From: Galaxea fascicularis
Taxonomy: Eukaryota > Cnidaria > Anthozoa > Scleractinia > Euphylliidae
Length of the DNA: 64,000 nucleotides
Direction of reading: 5' to 3'
Assembly: GCA_948470475.1 (NCBI GenBank)
Contig: OX419345.1
Location: forward strand, 17,972,739-18,036,738
The notes under the pieces were generated by a model, which saw only the letters and a list, made by a program, of their open reading frames with translations, was not told the origin of the DNA and did no database searches. Below, piece by piece: positions 1 to 12,446 of the stretch. The translations under genes were made by a program, and so were the position numbers. Position 1 is the stretch's first letter, and every line of letters starts with the position of its first letter.

Positions 1-590
1 TCAGCTCTTATTCACATACATCTAAGTGTATGCATTTTGTCATTTTTTGTTATTTATGTTACGGTGTCCCCAATTTGCAACACCATGTTAAAGTTACATG
101 ACACTTGAATAAAGTTTATTTTTATCACGTGGTTGAAAACCAAGAATTCACAGATGTTCTAAAATTGCACCGAAAAACCTACCCGATCGAAAACACTTTT
201 TAGCAGGAAACAAGAGCACGATTACGCAATAATGCTCAGAAACTGAAACCAATTGTCATCATTGGGTACGTGGGCGCGCTATTGAAAAACAAACATAGAT
301 TTAGGAGACCTTATATTCATCCTCTGAAACGCTCGTGCAGGCTTTGGGTTCATGCCGGAAACAGACAGTAAGGGGGTAAATGCCTCTAAAATTTTAAAAT
401 GCTAAAAAGAAAATAACTGCGAAACTGTTTAAAGAAGCAAGGTTAACGTATGTCGTAGGCACTAAGTTTTTTTAATATAGACGCCACCTAAAATGTGAAG
501 AAGTTCAATTCATCCTAACACGTGACTCCTTTCCGTTGCTAAGACTTCCGACTACAACCGACATGGACCAAGCAAACACTTCCGGTATGA
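1..590. other. AT-rich upstream sequence, no gene seen
   Basis: No coding exon, repeat with recognisable ends or RNA gene was found here. It is the 5' flank of the caspase gene and may hold its promoter and 5' UTR. Confidence 0.5.
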
Positions 591-2820
591 ATGATTATAA
601 GTGAGGAGTCGGGTTCACTCAGTTCAATGTTTCACTGTTTAGTATCTTCAACTATGGAGGAAGTTCTCTGTAGATCTATAACCAAGAAAGTATGCTTGTC
701 ATTCGCCCGTGATAAAATACGGAGAGCTCAGCAACTTTTACATCGATTTCGTTCATGCAAATGTTCGGAGCTCGGAGGGAAGGATTGCAAATGCTTCACT
801 CCTGGTTCACAGCCAGCGATGAACAGTTCTCACACACGTAATTTTACAGAACGGAGTGTCCAAACGGATGAGAGATTTGGTAAGTCTGTAGGTCCGAAGA
901 GGCACAAAAGCGAGGTAACTCGGAAAATAACACTGTGCGCGTAACATTTTCATTAAGTTGTATTAGGATCTAAAAGAGAAACATTTCGAATCAAATGATG
1001 ATTATTTCATTCTTTGTCTTTGTTTTAGCTTCCTCAACAGAGGGGTATAGATTCAAATATATGGACCAAGAAGACGCTGTCGCAGTGACCTCAACATATC
1101 ACTCTGGTCATGTTCCTCGACCACTCGCCGACCTAAATGAAAACGTTTATAGATTTAATCTAGCAAGACAACAATACATGCCAATGGATGAAGTGTACGA
1201 TGGAATAAGGAATCCTTTTGTGCTGGTCATAAACAATGTAAATTTTTACAACACTAGAGACCCACGGCCAAGAAATGGTGCGGTACACGATCTTCACAAC
1301 GTGAGAGCATTTTGCGAAGGGGCTGGTTTCCGAACTGTTGTGGAGCATTTTGATTTAACGAAAGAGAAAATGCTGAAAGAGCTCGAGAAGATTCGGCAGA
1401 CAGCAGAACTGAGTATGTTGTTATGTTTTGTAAGATTGATTCTTATCAATGTCTTGTTTTCCAGTGTCATGTTCAGGTAAAAATCGAAATTTCGTGGCTG
1501 AGTGCATGCTCATTACCGGAAGTTCCCCCAACCCAACCTTAGTTAAGTGTCATTCAGTGAAACGTGTTTCTTCCGCTCGAATTTCTTCCGCTCGAATTTC
1601 TTCCTGGTATGTGTGGGAATTTGGGTGGAAACGATTAACTATGCGCCAACGAATAAAGAAAGAAACCTCAGTAGAAATTTACCTGGGAACGAGAACAGGG
1701 ACGGTGAGAAGGGGGGTGGATGGTTTTGAAAACCCTGTTTCAGTTAAATAGTGAACTTCTACCATTATGAACTACCACTGTAAGGCAGGTCCGTAACTTC
1801 CTCGTTCTGGCCAAATTGTGCATTTCTGGAAAATATCCATTCCCTTACAAACATCATTTAAATTTCAGTGAGGTGTTAGCAAGAGCACAAATTTATGTTT
1901 AAAGTTCTCTCACAGGTGTGGTTGGCACATGTGGTTCGCAAATGTGGTTCTTTGCAAATAAAGCCTCTAAATCCCAAGATCGAAATTTAAAATCTCATTT
2001 TCTGCCCCTGCACATATCATGTAGAAGTAGTGGTGGGAAATTGTTAGAATAATGAGCAAATTCATGTTGTGTCATCCTGTCCTTAATTCTTGTGACCACT
2101 CTGTTTCATTAAGCATTGATATTACAAGGAGAAATCTGATACTGATCACTCTTACAGTCTTAAGGGTTAAGTGGGGATTATCAAGAACCAAAATTAATCC
2201 ACCTTTTTTATTTTTGGCTTTTAGTTGATCATGACAGTTTCATCTGCATTATAATGAGTCATGGAAATGAGGAAGGCATCTTGGGAGCAGACAGCCGGGC
2301 ACTACCAGTTGACTACATAACAGCAAAATTTCGAGGTGGAGTATGCCCCCAGTTGGCAACAAAACCCAAGCTGTTCTTCCTTCAGGCCTGCAGGGGTGAT
2401 GTGGATGATGATGGTTACTTGATCCCCAGAGGAGGGCAGGGGGGCCAGGTTTACTCAGATGTTGGAGAGACAGAAGAGATGCCAGTGAAACTGCCATCAG
2501 ATGCAGACTTTTTGATTGCATATTCTACCACAAAGGGGTTTGTATCCTACAGAAGCATCACAGTTGATACGAGGGTCGCCAAAACCCATGGAAGAACACT
2601 TGGTTCCTGGTTTATTTCCTGCTTGGTGCAGGTTCTACAGAAATATTCCCACAGAGAAGATTTGATGACAATGTTGACTAGAGTGAACAATTCCATGATC
2701 AGGCAGTATACGGTGCATGGCAGGTGCAAGCAGATTTCGTGTCAGCTTTCCATGCTCACCAAAAAGGTCTACTTCGCCAATTATTTAGAACAAGAAACAG
2801 CTGCAGCTGCTGCAATTTAA
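591..2820 (+). CDS. caspase (cysteine-aspartate protease), three exons
   Basis: Exons are 591-879, 1029-1412 and 2225-2820, giving 422 residues; the GT/AG junctions keep phase. The C-terminal two thirds is a full caspase catalytic domain. The p20 half has the catalytic His in MSHGNEEG (H237) and the catalytic Cys in the QACRG pentapeptide (C280). An Asp-rich linker (DVDDDG, SDVGE) follows, where processing would separate the subunits. The p10 half carries the substrate-pocket motif SYR (Y333, R334), as in caspase-8, rather than the SWR of caspase-3. The first 130 or so residues show no recognisable DED or CARD. A 12-residue insertion lies between SYR and GSWF. Expected role: cytosolic protease of apoptosis or inflammation. 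The start at 591 is the first Met of the open frame; Met codons at 627 and 654 or an upstream exon are possible. Initiator versus executioner class is not settled. Confidence 0.92.
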
Positions 2821-4364
2821 CAAGCTCAAACCTTACTGCAATTAATTATTATTTAACTGTTGTTTCCCTTTAACTCCCAGGAGTGATTAACATGTAAATT
2901 GTCCCCACAGTTTCAATACATTATAAAGCAAGCAGGTGATGAGAATAGACAAATTTATCAGTTGGGGGTGTTATCTTAATTTATGTCATAACCAAATCCA
3001 AGGGATAACTCAGAGAAGCCAATTCTCTCTGACAAAACAATTTATTTTGCTTTGTGCCCACTTCATTTTTTCTGGCTAATAGTCTCAACTTGTACATCAT
3101 GTTGGATTTTACAGTTTGAGCATGTCATGTAATGAAAGAGAAAACACAGCAATAAACCATGTCTTGAAAAGCCTCAATTATTTATTATGATAAAAATATT
3201 TACCGACGTGTTACAACAAACTCACTACCAGTATTGATGATTAAGGGACAAATTGCTTTAAAATGCCATTGTTCCTATTCATCAACATTATAAGGTAGAC
3301 CCACCTCTTTTTCTGTATACCAACATAACATAAGTATTGTTATTACATGTTTTGTAACAGACAGTGGTGTACTATTATAAATAAACACAAAGATTGAATT
3401 TACAATAAATATTGGCCTCTTTACTGTGTAGTTGACTTAAGGACAACCAAAACAAGCCCAACAAGAGAAGAATGACATTCAATCCAGCTTGCCATATTGA
3501 TTTCACTCTCAAGACAACGGCTGCTAGTGGTCTTGAATGATCCATGGTACTGACGACAATGACACTGTATTTGACCACAATGGTGTTTCAAATCGTGGTA
3601 AGATGTGAATTTGGCAGTATTTGCAACACAAAATAATTAATTAGAAAAATGCCAACACAAAGAATGAGTTCAAAAATGAATAAGGTTGTCCTGCAAGGTA
3701 ATGCCATTGGGGATTAAAAACAGGTCAAAATATCATGAAGGCCAACCTTAAGTTATCCCTTGTGAGTTGATCTTAAATCTGACCAAGTACCTATGTAACA
3801 ATTTTTTTTTTCGAGCAAATGCTCCATCCACTCACTAATCACCAACAAAAATTAAGTGAAGAAAGCACACTAAAAAATAGTTATTTGCAAACAGCTTTGT
3901 CTTTTTTTACACAGCTTCTGTGGGCTCTGCTTTAACTGAACTACAAACACTGAAAAAAGGAGAGTCAAACAAACAGAATTAAGCAATCAGAAGAGCCTAT
4001 AAGGTGCCAAAACAGAAAGTATAATACTTTGACAAACCACATGCACACTGCACACTAAACATTATCCTTATGTAATGCTAATGTTACGCTTCTAAACACA
4101 AATCAGTACTATTACATAGGAAGGGCAGAGGGCATAAAAAGCTTACCCAATATTTAGTTTTTATTCGATTTCTTTCTCACAGCTTCCTTTACTTCTGACA
4201 CAAAGCCTACAACAGTGTATTAATAAAACAATTATTGAGAAACTGCTTCAAATTCTCAGTGCTGGAGTTATTGTTGAAAACCAAATCCTAAGCTATAATC
4301 CAACATATGATATGCCCTTCATATTCCCAGCCCTACAATAATAATAAGCCTCAATGCATGGAAA
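2821..4364. other. convergent intergenic spacer with 3' UTRs
   Basis: This lies between the caspase stop and the stop of the minus-strand PDX1 gene. An AATAAA at 3151-3156 could end the caspase transcript. No further exon or clear transposon end was recognised. Confidence 0.5.
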
Positions 4365-7300
4365 TCACTTGTTCTTGACATCACAGATGGGTGTTCCAAA
4401 CATTGCTTCCCCCAAGTCCTCACTGAGCTCGGCAAGTTTCTTGGGGTTGTTGTAGTAAGTGACAGCTTGAGCCATTGCCCAGGCTCTCTTCTGTGGATTG
4501 TCACTCTTGAAGATTCCTGATCCAACAAAGACACCGTCCACACCAAGCTGCATCAAAAGTGCCACATCTGCCGGGGTGGCTGCACAAAAAATGGAATAAA
4601 AGATTGTCAAAACGGATTAATTAAATATGACTTGGTTAACATTGTTTATTCTTAAAATGGCTTGCCCTAACAATAAAAACAACTTGAAAGAGTAGTTCAA
4701 CAGTCTTCAGATTTCTTTTCAGCAGGAGTGATCAGGGTTGACACAACTGGCGACTTACTTATTCCTTTGGGCGACCAGGAAATAATAGTTTTTGCACCAA
4801 ACGTATATGCTGGGTGCCCTGGATTTCAAGGTTTAGGGGTTTTGCGCACCCAACTACTGTCTTTTCTTAGAGCACAGCCTTGATAACTCTGGCAAGCCTA
4901 GATTGGCAATTGCTACAGTACCTGCAGGGCAGTGCACCCCCCTTTTTTTCCAATTAGTTTTGTAACTTAAATCGTTGTTGGATGACCAGAGAGCTGCTGG
5001 CATCTGAGATAGGGGACTTGTGTTTTGTGAAGCTTAAATCAAAATGTTTCGACCCTACAAATAACTACTGTATAGTAAATAATAGTGTACCAATAGTTTA
5101 AATATACATGCATAGTGATAAATAATTTATCAATTATTAACCAATTATTGGTTCAGATCTGTTACAGTAATTACAATGATGTTGCTATGTTGTCTAACAT
5201 ACACAGAACTTACCAAGCCCTCCAGCAGCAAAATTTACCACAGGTAGCCGACCCATCTCAGCAGTTTTTTGAAGAAGCTCAAATGGCACTCTCAGCTCTT
5301 TAGCATAAGAGAACAGTTCAGCTGAGTCCAGTGATTGAGCGTGACGGATTTGACTGCGGATGGTCCTGGCGTGACGAACAGCTTCAGCAACATCACCTAC
5401 AAGGTAACAAACTTATTATCAATATTTTCAAATGTTTAAAAATGATGAACTTTTTTTGCAACTTAAAGGAAAAATTGACAACAACATGCAATTTAGCACT
5501 AACACAAACTTGAGAAGGAGCCAGATTTTCCATCAATTTCACCTCTGAGGAGCCCAAGTTGCCTTAAGAAGTACTGGGAATGAATTACAGAAGTCAGAAA
5601 AAGGACATTTCACCCCTCCCCTTGAATGGGCAATGAAAAAGGCCAGAGCTCATTTCTATAGAAATAGCCCTGTTTCCTGATGAGTGATTCATGACTCTTG
5701 TTGTACCTGTTCCAGCCTGTCCTTTTGTCCTGATCATAGCTGCCCCTTCTGCAATCCTTCTGAGAGCTTCTCCAAGATCTCTAGCTCCACAAACAAATGG
5801 AACTGTAAACTTGTGTTTATCAATATGGTGGGTCTCGTCAGCAGGAGTCAAAACTATTAAAATATATTTATAAAAGATCATCAGTATTCAACTACCAGCC
5901 AATATTGCAAGACTCAAAGAACCCGAGGATTGGACAGGCTAAGGGAATGTGTTCATGTTGATGAGACAACTGTTGATTAAGACTGAAGAGAGATAAGAAA
6001 AACAATGCACAGGTGTTTGATCACGGCAGGATATATATATAACAACCTCACAATAAATACTTCAAACAATGGCCACCTCAAAATTAATGAAGGGCCCATT
6101 GCATACCAGTGACTGACCTATGGTGCTTTTTCAGTTGTTTTTTTTTGCACGTGGCCTTTGACTCAACAGAAAAACATTGTCCCGTATTTTGTTTTGCCAG
6201 GTAAACTCAGTTTTTCTTAGCAGTGGAACTTTTGCCATGTAAGAAACATAAGATGTCACTGGGAAAAAAACTGAGTTCCAGCATGTGTCATTTATCAATA
6301 TAGAAGCAGAAACTGGCAAAAGAGAATACAGGGCATGTGTAAAAATCCAGCTGATTTGGATGAAGTTTAAAAACAAGACTACAAGCATATGTCTGTTATG
6401 CACCGGGCTGTTCAAATTGAAACACTGACCTTCTGATTCATCAATCATGTCAACACCAATTGCCTCTAAGATTTGCGCCTCTGCAAAATGTCCGATCCTG
6501 GCTTTTGCCATCACAGGGATAGTGACAGCGCTCATAATGTCTTTCGTCCTCTACAGGTTACAAGAGTGGAAGTAATTAATCAATTAGAAGATGCATTGGT
6601 ATGCCAGTTAATAATAACTTTATCTGCATACTAATATTATTTCTTTAACATGGGTCCTCAAGTTGCATACAGTGCTTAATGAGGTGGACTTAAAACTGTA
6701 CAAAGCCATTCCAGTAAATCATGCTGATAGTGTTATAAAGTGCAGAAACAAAGCTGAAGGAACCACTCACTAGGTACTTCTGAATGCTCTCACAGGGTCT
6801 GAAATTAACTTTTTTACACGAGCGCCATTGTGGTGACTAAACAAAATGTTTCGTCACTAGGGAGCAAGGTTTAGCCGCCAAAAGGAAAAAAAAAAGAAAA
6901 AATAGAATGTATAAACAACTGATCATTTGCAACAGCAGATGTAAGCTTAATGCACTTTCAACAATAAGGCTATGTATTGTGCCATGTTGCTTTTATTTTG
7001 GTGGAAACTTAAAGGTTTCATTAATAGGTACACTTCCCTTAGTTTAAGTACTAAATGTAATTGATCAACTTGTTCTGCTTTCGAGGATCGTGATATATCT
7101 AATTCAGTGATGAAAGCTCTGGCCTCTTCATCTTCTCTGGAGCACAATTAATTTTGCACAATTTGAAGTGCACCAGGAACCATGACAATATCATTGAAAT
7201 TTGTCACATAAACAACGAATGTGGTTGTGCAGTGTGCCCAAGGTAATTAAGACAGTCGGAGGAAATGGCCAAAACAATATAGCGGCTAAAATTAGTGCAG

Positions 7301-10051
7301 GATTTTTTTACACTAAATTTATTTCTCTGGAGATTATAAACGTGAAAACAAAGTTGCTTTCTGGAAGCCAGCCATGATTGTTTTTTATTTATGTACATTA
7401 ACACATTGGAGTGCATGTTAAAAGTTACTCGCCTACTGGCAACTAGCCTTGAAATTCTGGTCGCCAACACTCATTTTTTAGGGGCATCGGTGACCAGCTG
7501 GTTGCAATTTGTCTTTGCTACAAACACAACCAATTGAACCAAGTTTTTAAACCATCCTCGTGCATGAACACTATTCCAGATAATGTCCGATTACCATCAG
7601 CTGTTATCATTGCACACAATGAGATATAAAAAGACTCCACGGTACCTTGGGATCTGTCATTCTTGCCACACCCCCCTGTTTGCGGATGTCAGCTGGAACT
7701 CTCTCCAAGGACATAACAGCACAGGCCTATAATCATACACTAAGCATTGTTTACAAACACAAATGACAAGGAGCACTCAATCCACTCCCAAACCCCACTG
7801 TCCCCTCCCCTCAAAGGGTAGCCTATAGATTATCGATGTGTGGCTTTGAGCTCGACTTTGAATTGTCACATTGTTCAGAAGGCAAGGAAAAATATGGCAC
7901 CACCTAAACTTCAAAGCACTGAAGCTGTTGTGGTCCTGGAAATTCAGATCTTAATAAAAACTAGAACCATCAGTTTGTAACCACCATCCTTCGCATTTGT
8001 AAATACTCCATCTTTGAAGTTTGTAATTTACACCCCCTCCTTACACCATAGGGGAAACTCCCTTTATCTACAGTTGAGTAAATCAAAATGGTTCACTATA
8101 AAACATACCCCAGCATTCTCAGCAACCGTTGCTTCCTCTGCAGTGGTCACATCCATAATAATTCCTCCTTTAGCCATCTGTGCCATGCCAGCTTTGACTT
8201 TGAAAGTTCCTGTTGGGAGAAAAAGTTAAATATTGAGTATTTTTCTTCACTGAAAAAGAAAAGAAACGTACTTGAAGCCTAATTTCTAAGGTTTGGTCTG
8301 GTGTCACATTACCTATCACCTGCTTGGCTACCACAAAGAAAACAAAGAGAAATTTCAAAGTGAATTGTGCCAATTCCTGTTGGTTGTCCTTGTTTTGGGA
8401 GAAGATTGATGCCCGTTTTCAGAGTCATGTCACTTGTTGCCTCTATCCCTTGAAAGACCTCATACATCTGGGCTACAAGGTATCTCAGTTCTGTAGATAA
8501 CCAGTGAAAATGCACCAATAACCAACAGTGATCATGAATGAACAAAACCCCTTCTATTTCTTGGCCTGACATGTTCAAGTTTCACCTTTAGCATTAAGTG
8601 AAAGCATTATTATTATTATTATTCTATCACCATTATCTACCATTCTCTGGTCATATCAAAAATAAATCTAACCTGTTTTGTGTAACAAAGCAACATCCTT
8701 GGTACTTTTCTCTACTGTCCTGCTGTTCAATGTTAGGTTGCTCACTTCAGTTTCTAGACCTGAAACATAAGAATAGTACAGAATAATGACCAGAGTCTAC
8801 TTTCTTCTCACAGCACTTAACCATTTCAGCCAACAGAGGTAAAGATAATTAAGGAAATGATCAAACATGAAATGTCTTGATATTTAACCAAATTCTTGCA
8901 ACTAGCATAAGAAATATGAGAAGACCAGTTAAGAAAATATGCATGTTAATTGATGTCAGGGTTTCAAGGGTTAAATTCAACCATGAAAAGTTCTTCGGTT
9001 TCTTGATGGTTGAGTACCTCTGCTAATGTATGAGGTTTCCTACGAACACATCACATGCCTCACAGAAACTGTGACAAAAGTCAATGGTCAATACCAGCGT
9101 TTCATTGTTCTTTTCATCAATTTGCACCTAAATCCCAAAGTGCCTTTTGTGTGTTGTACTTTTGCATTTCATAATTACTGTGCAGGATTTATAATATGAA
9201 TGCTTAATTAACAGAAGAAAGAAACCATTGTCATTCAATGACATGCAAGAAAGTAGGTGAGTGCTTTTCAATATTGCCTACATTGTCTTCCAGAAAACTA
9301 CCGTAAATCATGGCTGTATAATTACATAGCAGTTACATAACAGTGACAACCCAGGTAAGGTGCATCACAAATTATTACATAACCATATAACTTCTGCTTC
9401 TCGATAACTATTTTTTAGATAGCTAAGAATAGGACTTCTTGGACGAAAAAAGGCGGACTATAATGAGCGGTAATTCCGGATTTCACGGTCTACTTCTTGT
9501 CACAGTTGTGGGTTTATGATGTAAGGGTACCAAGCTAATAATTATTTACTTCAAGATCAACGTTAGCTGATAAAAACCTACTAAACAGCCAAACATTACC
9601 GTCTGAAAGGGCTTCTACTTATTACAAAACCTGACATAAGACAATTTTAGAAGTCAGCTAGAAGTGAGATCACTGAAAACACCGCGAAGTCCGAACGAGG
9701 TAAGCTTTAAACTTAAGTTAAGTTTTTCCGAAAGTAAAGCTAAAGCTTAAGCTTAAGCTTGTATAGAATCGCCGCTCCTATCTTCGATGCCCAGACCAAC
9801 ACAGGGCCGGGACAGCTGTTTCGCCAAACAAATATTTTTAACTGAATGTTCATGATCGAGTAAACGTAAGCTAAGTCATATGCATGCTTCAAATAACCTT
9901 GTACTCCAATTCAAGGCGATCAAACTTGAAATGAAGGAACATCTACCGGCCGGTACAACATAAGACTTACGTAGTTGAATTACAGCTGGCAGATAAAAAC
10001 CTCACCGTTAACTAAGCCATTCTCTACTGGGGCTGAAATAGTATGCGACAT
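4365..10051 (-). CDS. SNZ1: pyridoxal 5'-phosphate synthase, synthase subunit (PdxS/SNZ/PDX1 family)
   Basis: Seven exons on the minus strand: 10006-10051, 8109-8209, 7646-7726, 6430-6550, 5707-5853, 5214-5396 and 4365-4579. Together they encode 297 residues, the normal family length, and all junctions are in phase. The protein is a (beta/alpha)8 barrel that makes pyridoxal 5'-phosphate from ribose 5-phosphate, glyceraldehyde 3-phosphate and ammonia. Residues matching the known active site are present: D35 in GIIMDV, K92 in VMAKARIGH and K160 in [11 protein letters not shown], equivalent to D24, K81 and K149 of the Bacillus enzyme by a constant offset of 11. Phosphate-binding segments NFAAGGLATPAD and [13 protein letters not shown] are intact. 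Its partner glutaminase lies head-to-head at 10473. Nothing suggests a pseudogene; the first intron is 1.8 kb and holds possible extra exons. Confidence 0.97.
6793..7510. repeat. degenerate MITE-like repeat in PDX1 intron 3
   Basis: It starts with CAGGGTCTGAAATTAAC and runs to a segment with CTGGTCGCCAAC and GGTGACCAGCTGG. It resembles the better preserved copy at 49501-49984, but the matching right terminus is missing, so the right boundary is approximate. Confidence 0.5.
8309..8759 (-). other. two candidate exons inside PDX1 intron 1
   Basis: Exon A (8673-8759) has good acceptor and donor sites and encodes a coiled-coil-like segment starting [18 protein letters not shown]. Exon B (8309-8490) joins in phase, reads [20 protein letters not shown] and runs to a stop at 8309. 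No upstream start exon and no family was recognised. Exon B also has a CAG|GTGATA donor near 8323 in the same phase as PDX1 exon 2, so an alternative N-terminus of PDX1 is possible. A nested gene or a chance open frame are the alternatives. Confidence 0.35.
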
Positions 10052-10472
10052 GGCTTCTTCCAGAAATCTGAGTCTGTAATACCTTAATCGCTTTGCGTTC
10101 TTGCCGTGGTAGAATTAAATGCCTGGTTTGATACTTCGCCTTATTTGTAAAACTGTTTACCAACACGTGTTAAGAGCTTCAAATAACGCGGGCTCGTTCG
10201 TGACTATCCACCAAGGGAGGCTAGGAGAGGAGTCGGTGTTACCTCTACAATATAAAGAAACAACATCGTTTAGGAAAGTAAATAAACGATAATTCTATTA
10301 TTATTTTCTTTAAAATTCAATGTAATCTCATTTGGATGAAGTTATTTTCTTGAAAATTGACCTTTTGATACGCGATGCCTTGTTCAAACTGTCTCTCCCC
10401 TCGCAGGAAACTGAATTTTGTCTTACGCAATGTCTCAAAAGTTTGCATATTTTCTTCAACAGTTCTTCAAGC
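10052..10472. promoter_or_regulatory. shared divergent promoter of PDX1 and PDX2
   Basis: This 421-bp gap lies between the two divergent start codons. It contains a palindromic AACACGTGTT near 10157 and a TATA-like AATATAAAG near 10248. The arrangement implies co-regulation of the two subunits; no binding factor can be named. Confidence 0.7.
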
Positions 10473-12446
10473 ATGGCGGACTTAAGTGAGAAGTTACACA
10501 TCGGCGTTTTGGCAATTCAAGGCGCCTTCTTTGAGCACAGAGCAGCCTTACTCAAAGCCCTGAATAACTCACCATTTAGCAAAGATATCGATCTTGAAGT
10601 CAGGGATGTTCGGGAACCGGGACAACTCTCTGGTTTGAACGGGCTCATTTTGCCCGGAGGAGAAAGCACAACGATGAGTCTATTCCTTCAATCCAGCAAT
10701 TTTGAGGATGTGTTGAAAGAATGGGTCGCTTCTAAAGAGAAGCCTAAAGTTATCTGGGGGACATGCGCTGGCTTAATTTTGTTGTCAAATAATCTAAAGG
10801 CTCAAAAAGAAGGTGGGCAATCAATGGTAAGAATTGATTCAGGATTTGCAGAACCGGGCGGCTTGTCCCTACTAGAACTTCCCGACATGGGGGCTGCGCC
10901 GGGGCTGGGATGTGGGCGTGGCTAAGGCTGGGTCCGGCACTTTTAAACACAGGGGCACGTTAAATTTAATGTAAAAACGCCATGTAGTCTCAGGGAATCC
11001 TCAGAGAGCTATTTGTTTTTACTGGTTGTCCAGCTGAGTTGAGTTTAGAGAAAGACTAGCTGTTGGAGCTGACAGTGATTTATGTTTTGATGGAGTTCAG
11101 ACCTCTCTGTGATGATGTTTAACACCCAGCTTGTCAAATTATCAGTCGCTGTTACCTCGGTAGTCATCATGACTACCCTTAACCCAACAATTGTGTTTAG
11201 CCAATTTATTTTTAGACAGAAATTCAAAGTCGCTTAATAGTTGCATGAACCCGCAGCAAAAATAAGATGAGAATGGAGAACTTTAAGGCCCGATTCAGAC
11301 ACTGTACTTTTCATGAGGCGAACCTAATTCATAGAATTAAGTACGTGAAAAGGTTGGTGTCTGAATCAATTAGGAATTGCTATTTTAATTTGGAACAACT
11401 CAGGCATTCTTTTTGCCTTACTTGGCCAGGAATTTCAACTGTGGAACGGCCTTAATTCAGATGCCGAACTTTTCGTGTGCCAAACTTAGTGCATAAATTA
11501 TTATTATTTTCAAAATTACTGACAATATTGATTAGTCTTCCTGCAACTTTATTATGAACTGCTGTGGAATGCCTAATTAGGTTTGACGTCTGAATCAACA
11601 GGCATACTTTTGTCAATTTGGGTCAGTCCAGATTCGAATTTAGTTTGGCTCATGAAAAGTACAGCGTCTGAACCGGGCCTATGATAGAGATAAAAACTGC
11701 AAAATTGATTTCTTTTGACTTAAATTTGAGCTCTTCCACGCAATAGTTATTTATTTGTGGGTTATCAGCTGGTGAGGCTTGCTGTGTACACCAAGAAATT
11801 TTACTTGCCTGCCCCCTCCCATTAACCCCACCCCCCTGACCACTGTCTTACTATACCTGCTTTTATTTAGTTTTTGTAAGGTAATGCAGTAATGCATAAA
11901 TGCATAAAGTAATTTCTACAACTTTTTATTCTTGCATGTCATGTATTATCATTGTCATCATGTTTAATGATTTATTTTGGATTCTTTCTTCCTCTTTATT
12001 ATTAGATTGGTGGTACTGATGGTTAATGTCTAATTAATGATAAATGTTTTGGATTCTTATCTTTTTATTGTTAGATTGGTGGCATTGATGTCACAACTTC
12101 CAGAAATTTTTTTGGACGGCAGGTGAACAGCTTTGAGACAAAGGTCAAACTACATGGTAAACTCCTTTCTAACAGTGACACTGCTGCAAATGGATCCAGG
12201 GATAATGACCTTGGTGCTAGTTACCATGGAGTGTTCATTCGGGCACCTGCAGTTCTGACAGTTGACAGTCCTAAAGTGGACGTTCTTGCAACCATTGATT
12301 GCCCTCAGCAGGAAGAACCAGTTATTGTTGGAGTAGCACAGGATAACTTAATAGGAACTGCTTTTCATCCAGAATTAACAGAAGATACAAGGTGGCATGA
12401 ATATTTCTTAAGTAAAATTTTAGAAACAAGAGACATTAGAAAATAG
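10473..12446 (+). CDS. SNO1: pyridoxal 5'-phosphate synthase, glutaminase subunit (PdxT/SNO/PDX2 family)
   Basis: Two exons, 10473-10826 and 12075-12446, join in phase 0 and give 241 residues. This is a class I glutamine amidotransferase that hydrolyses glutamine and channels ammonia to the PDX1 barrel. The family signature PGGEST is at residues 61-66. The nucleophile Cys98 lies in WGTCAGL, and the other triad members are H216 and E218 in the FHPELTEDTRWH segment. The RNFFGRQ motif follows the intron directly. The ATG at 10473 was chosen because LHIGVLAIQGAFFEH is the usual N-terminus; the open frame upstream lacks homology. Intron 1 carries a Harbinger-like MITE and a duplicated splice acceptor. 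The product is expected to be cytosolic with PDX1. Confidence 0.96.
11287..11679. mobile_element. PIF/Harbinger-like MITE, copy 1
   Basis: The terminal inverted repeats are GGCCCGATTCAGACACTGTA on the left and, inverted, GGCCCGGTTCAGACGCTGTA on the right, continuing through ACTTTTCATGAG. The left flank is TAA and the right flank TAT, close to the 3-bp TWA duplication of the superfamily. It is the same family as 33620-34005. There is no coding capacity. Confidence 0.8.
11963..12090 (+). repeat. tandem duplication of a 3' splice site in PDX2 intron 1
   Basis: A roughly 69-bp unit containing TTTTGGATTCTT, a pyrimidine tract, TTAG and ATTGGTGG occurs twice. The downstream AG (12073-12074) gives the functional exon. 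The upstream AG (12004-12005) would lead into ATT GGT GGT ACT GAT GGT TAA, a stop after six codons. Confidence 0.8.

Noticed and set aside
10332..10472. Upstream in-frame extension of PDX2 (47 codons)
   Set aside because: The homologous N-terminus begins at MADLSEKLHIGVLAIQG; the upstream part lies in the shared promoter and has no family similarity.
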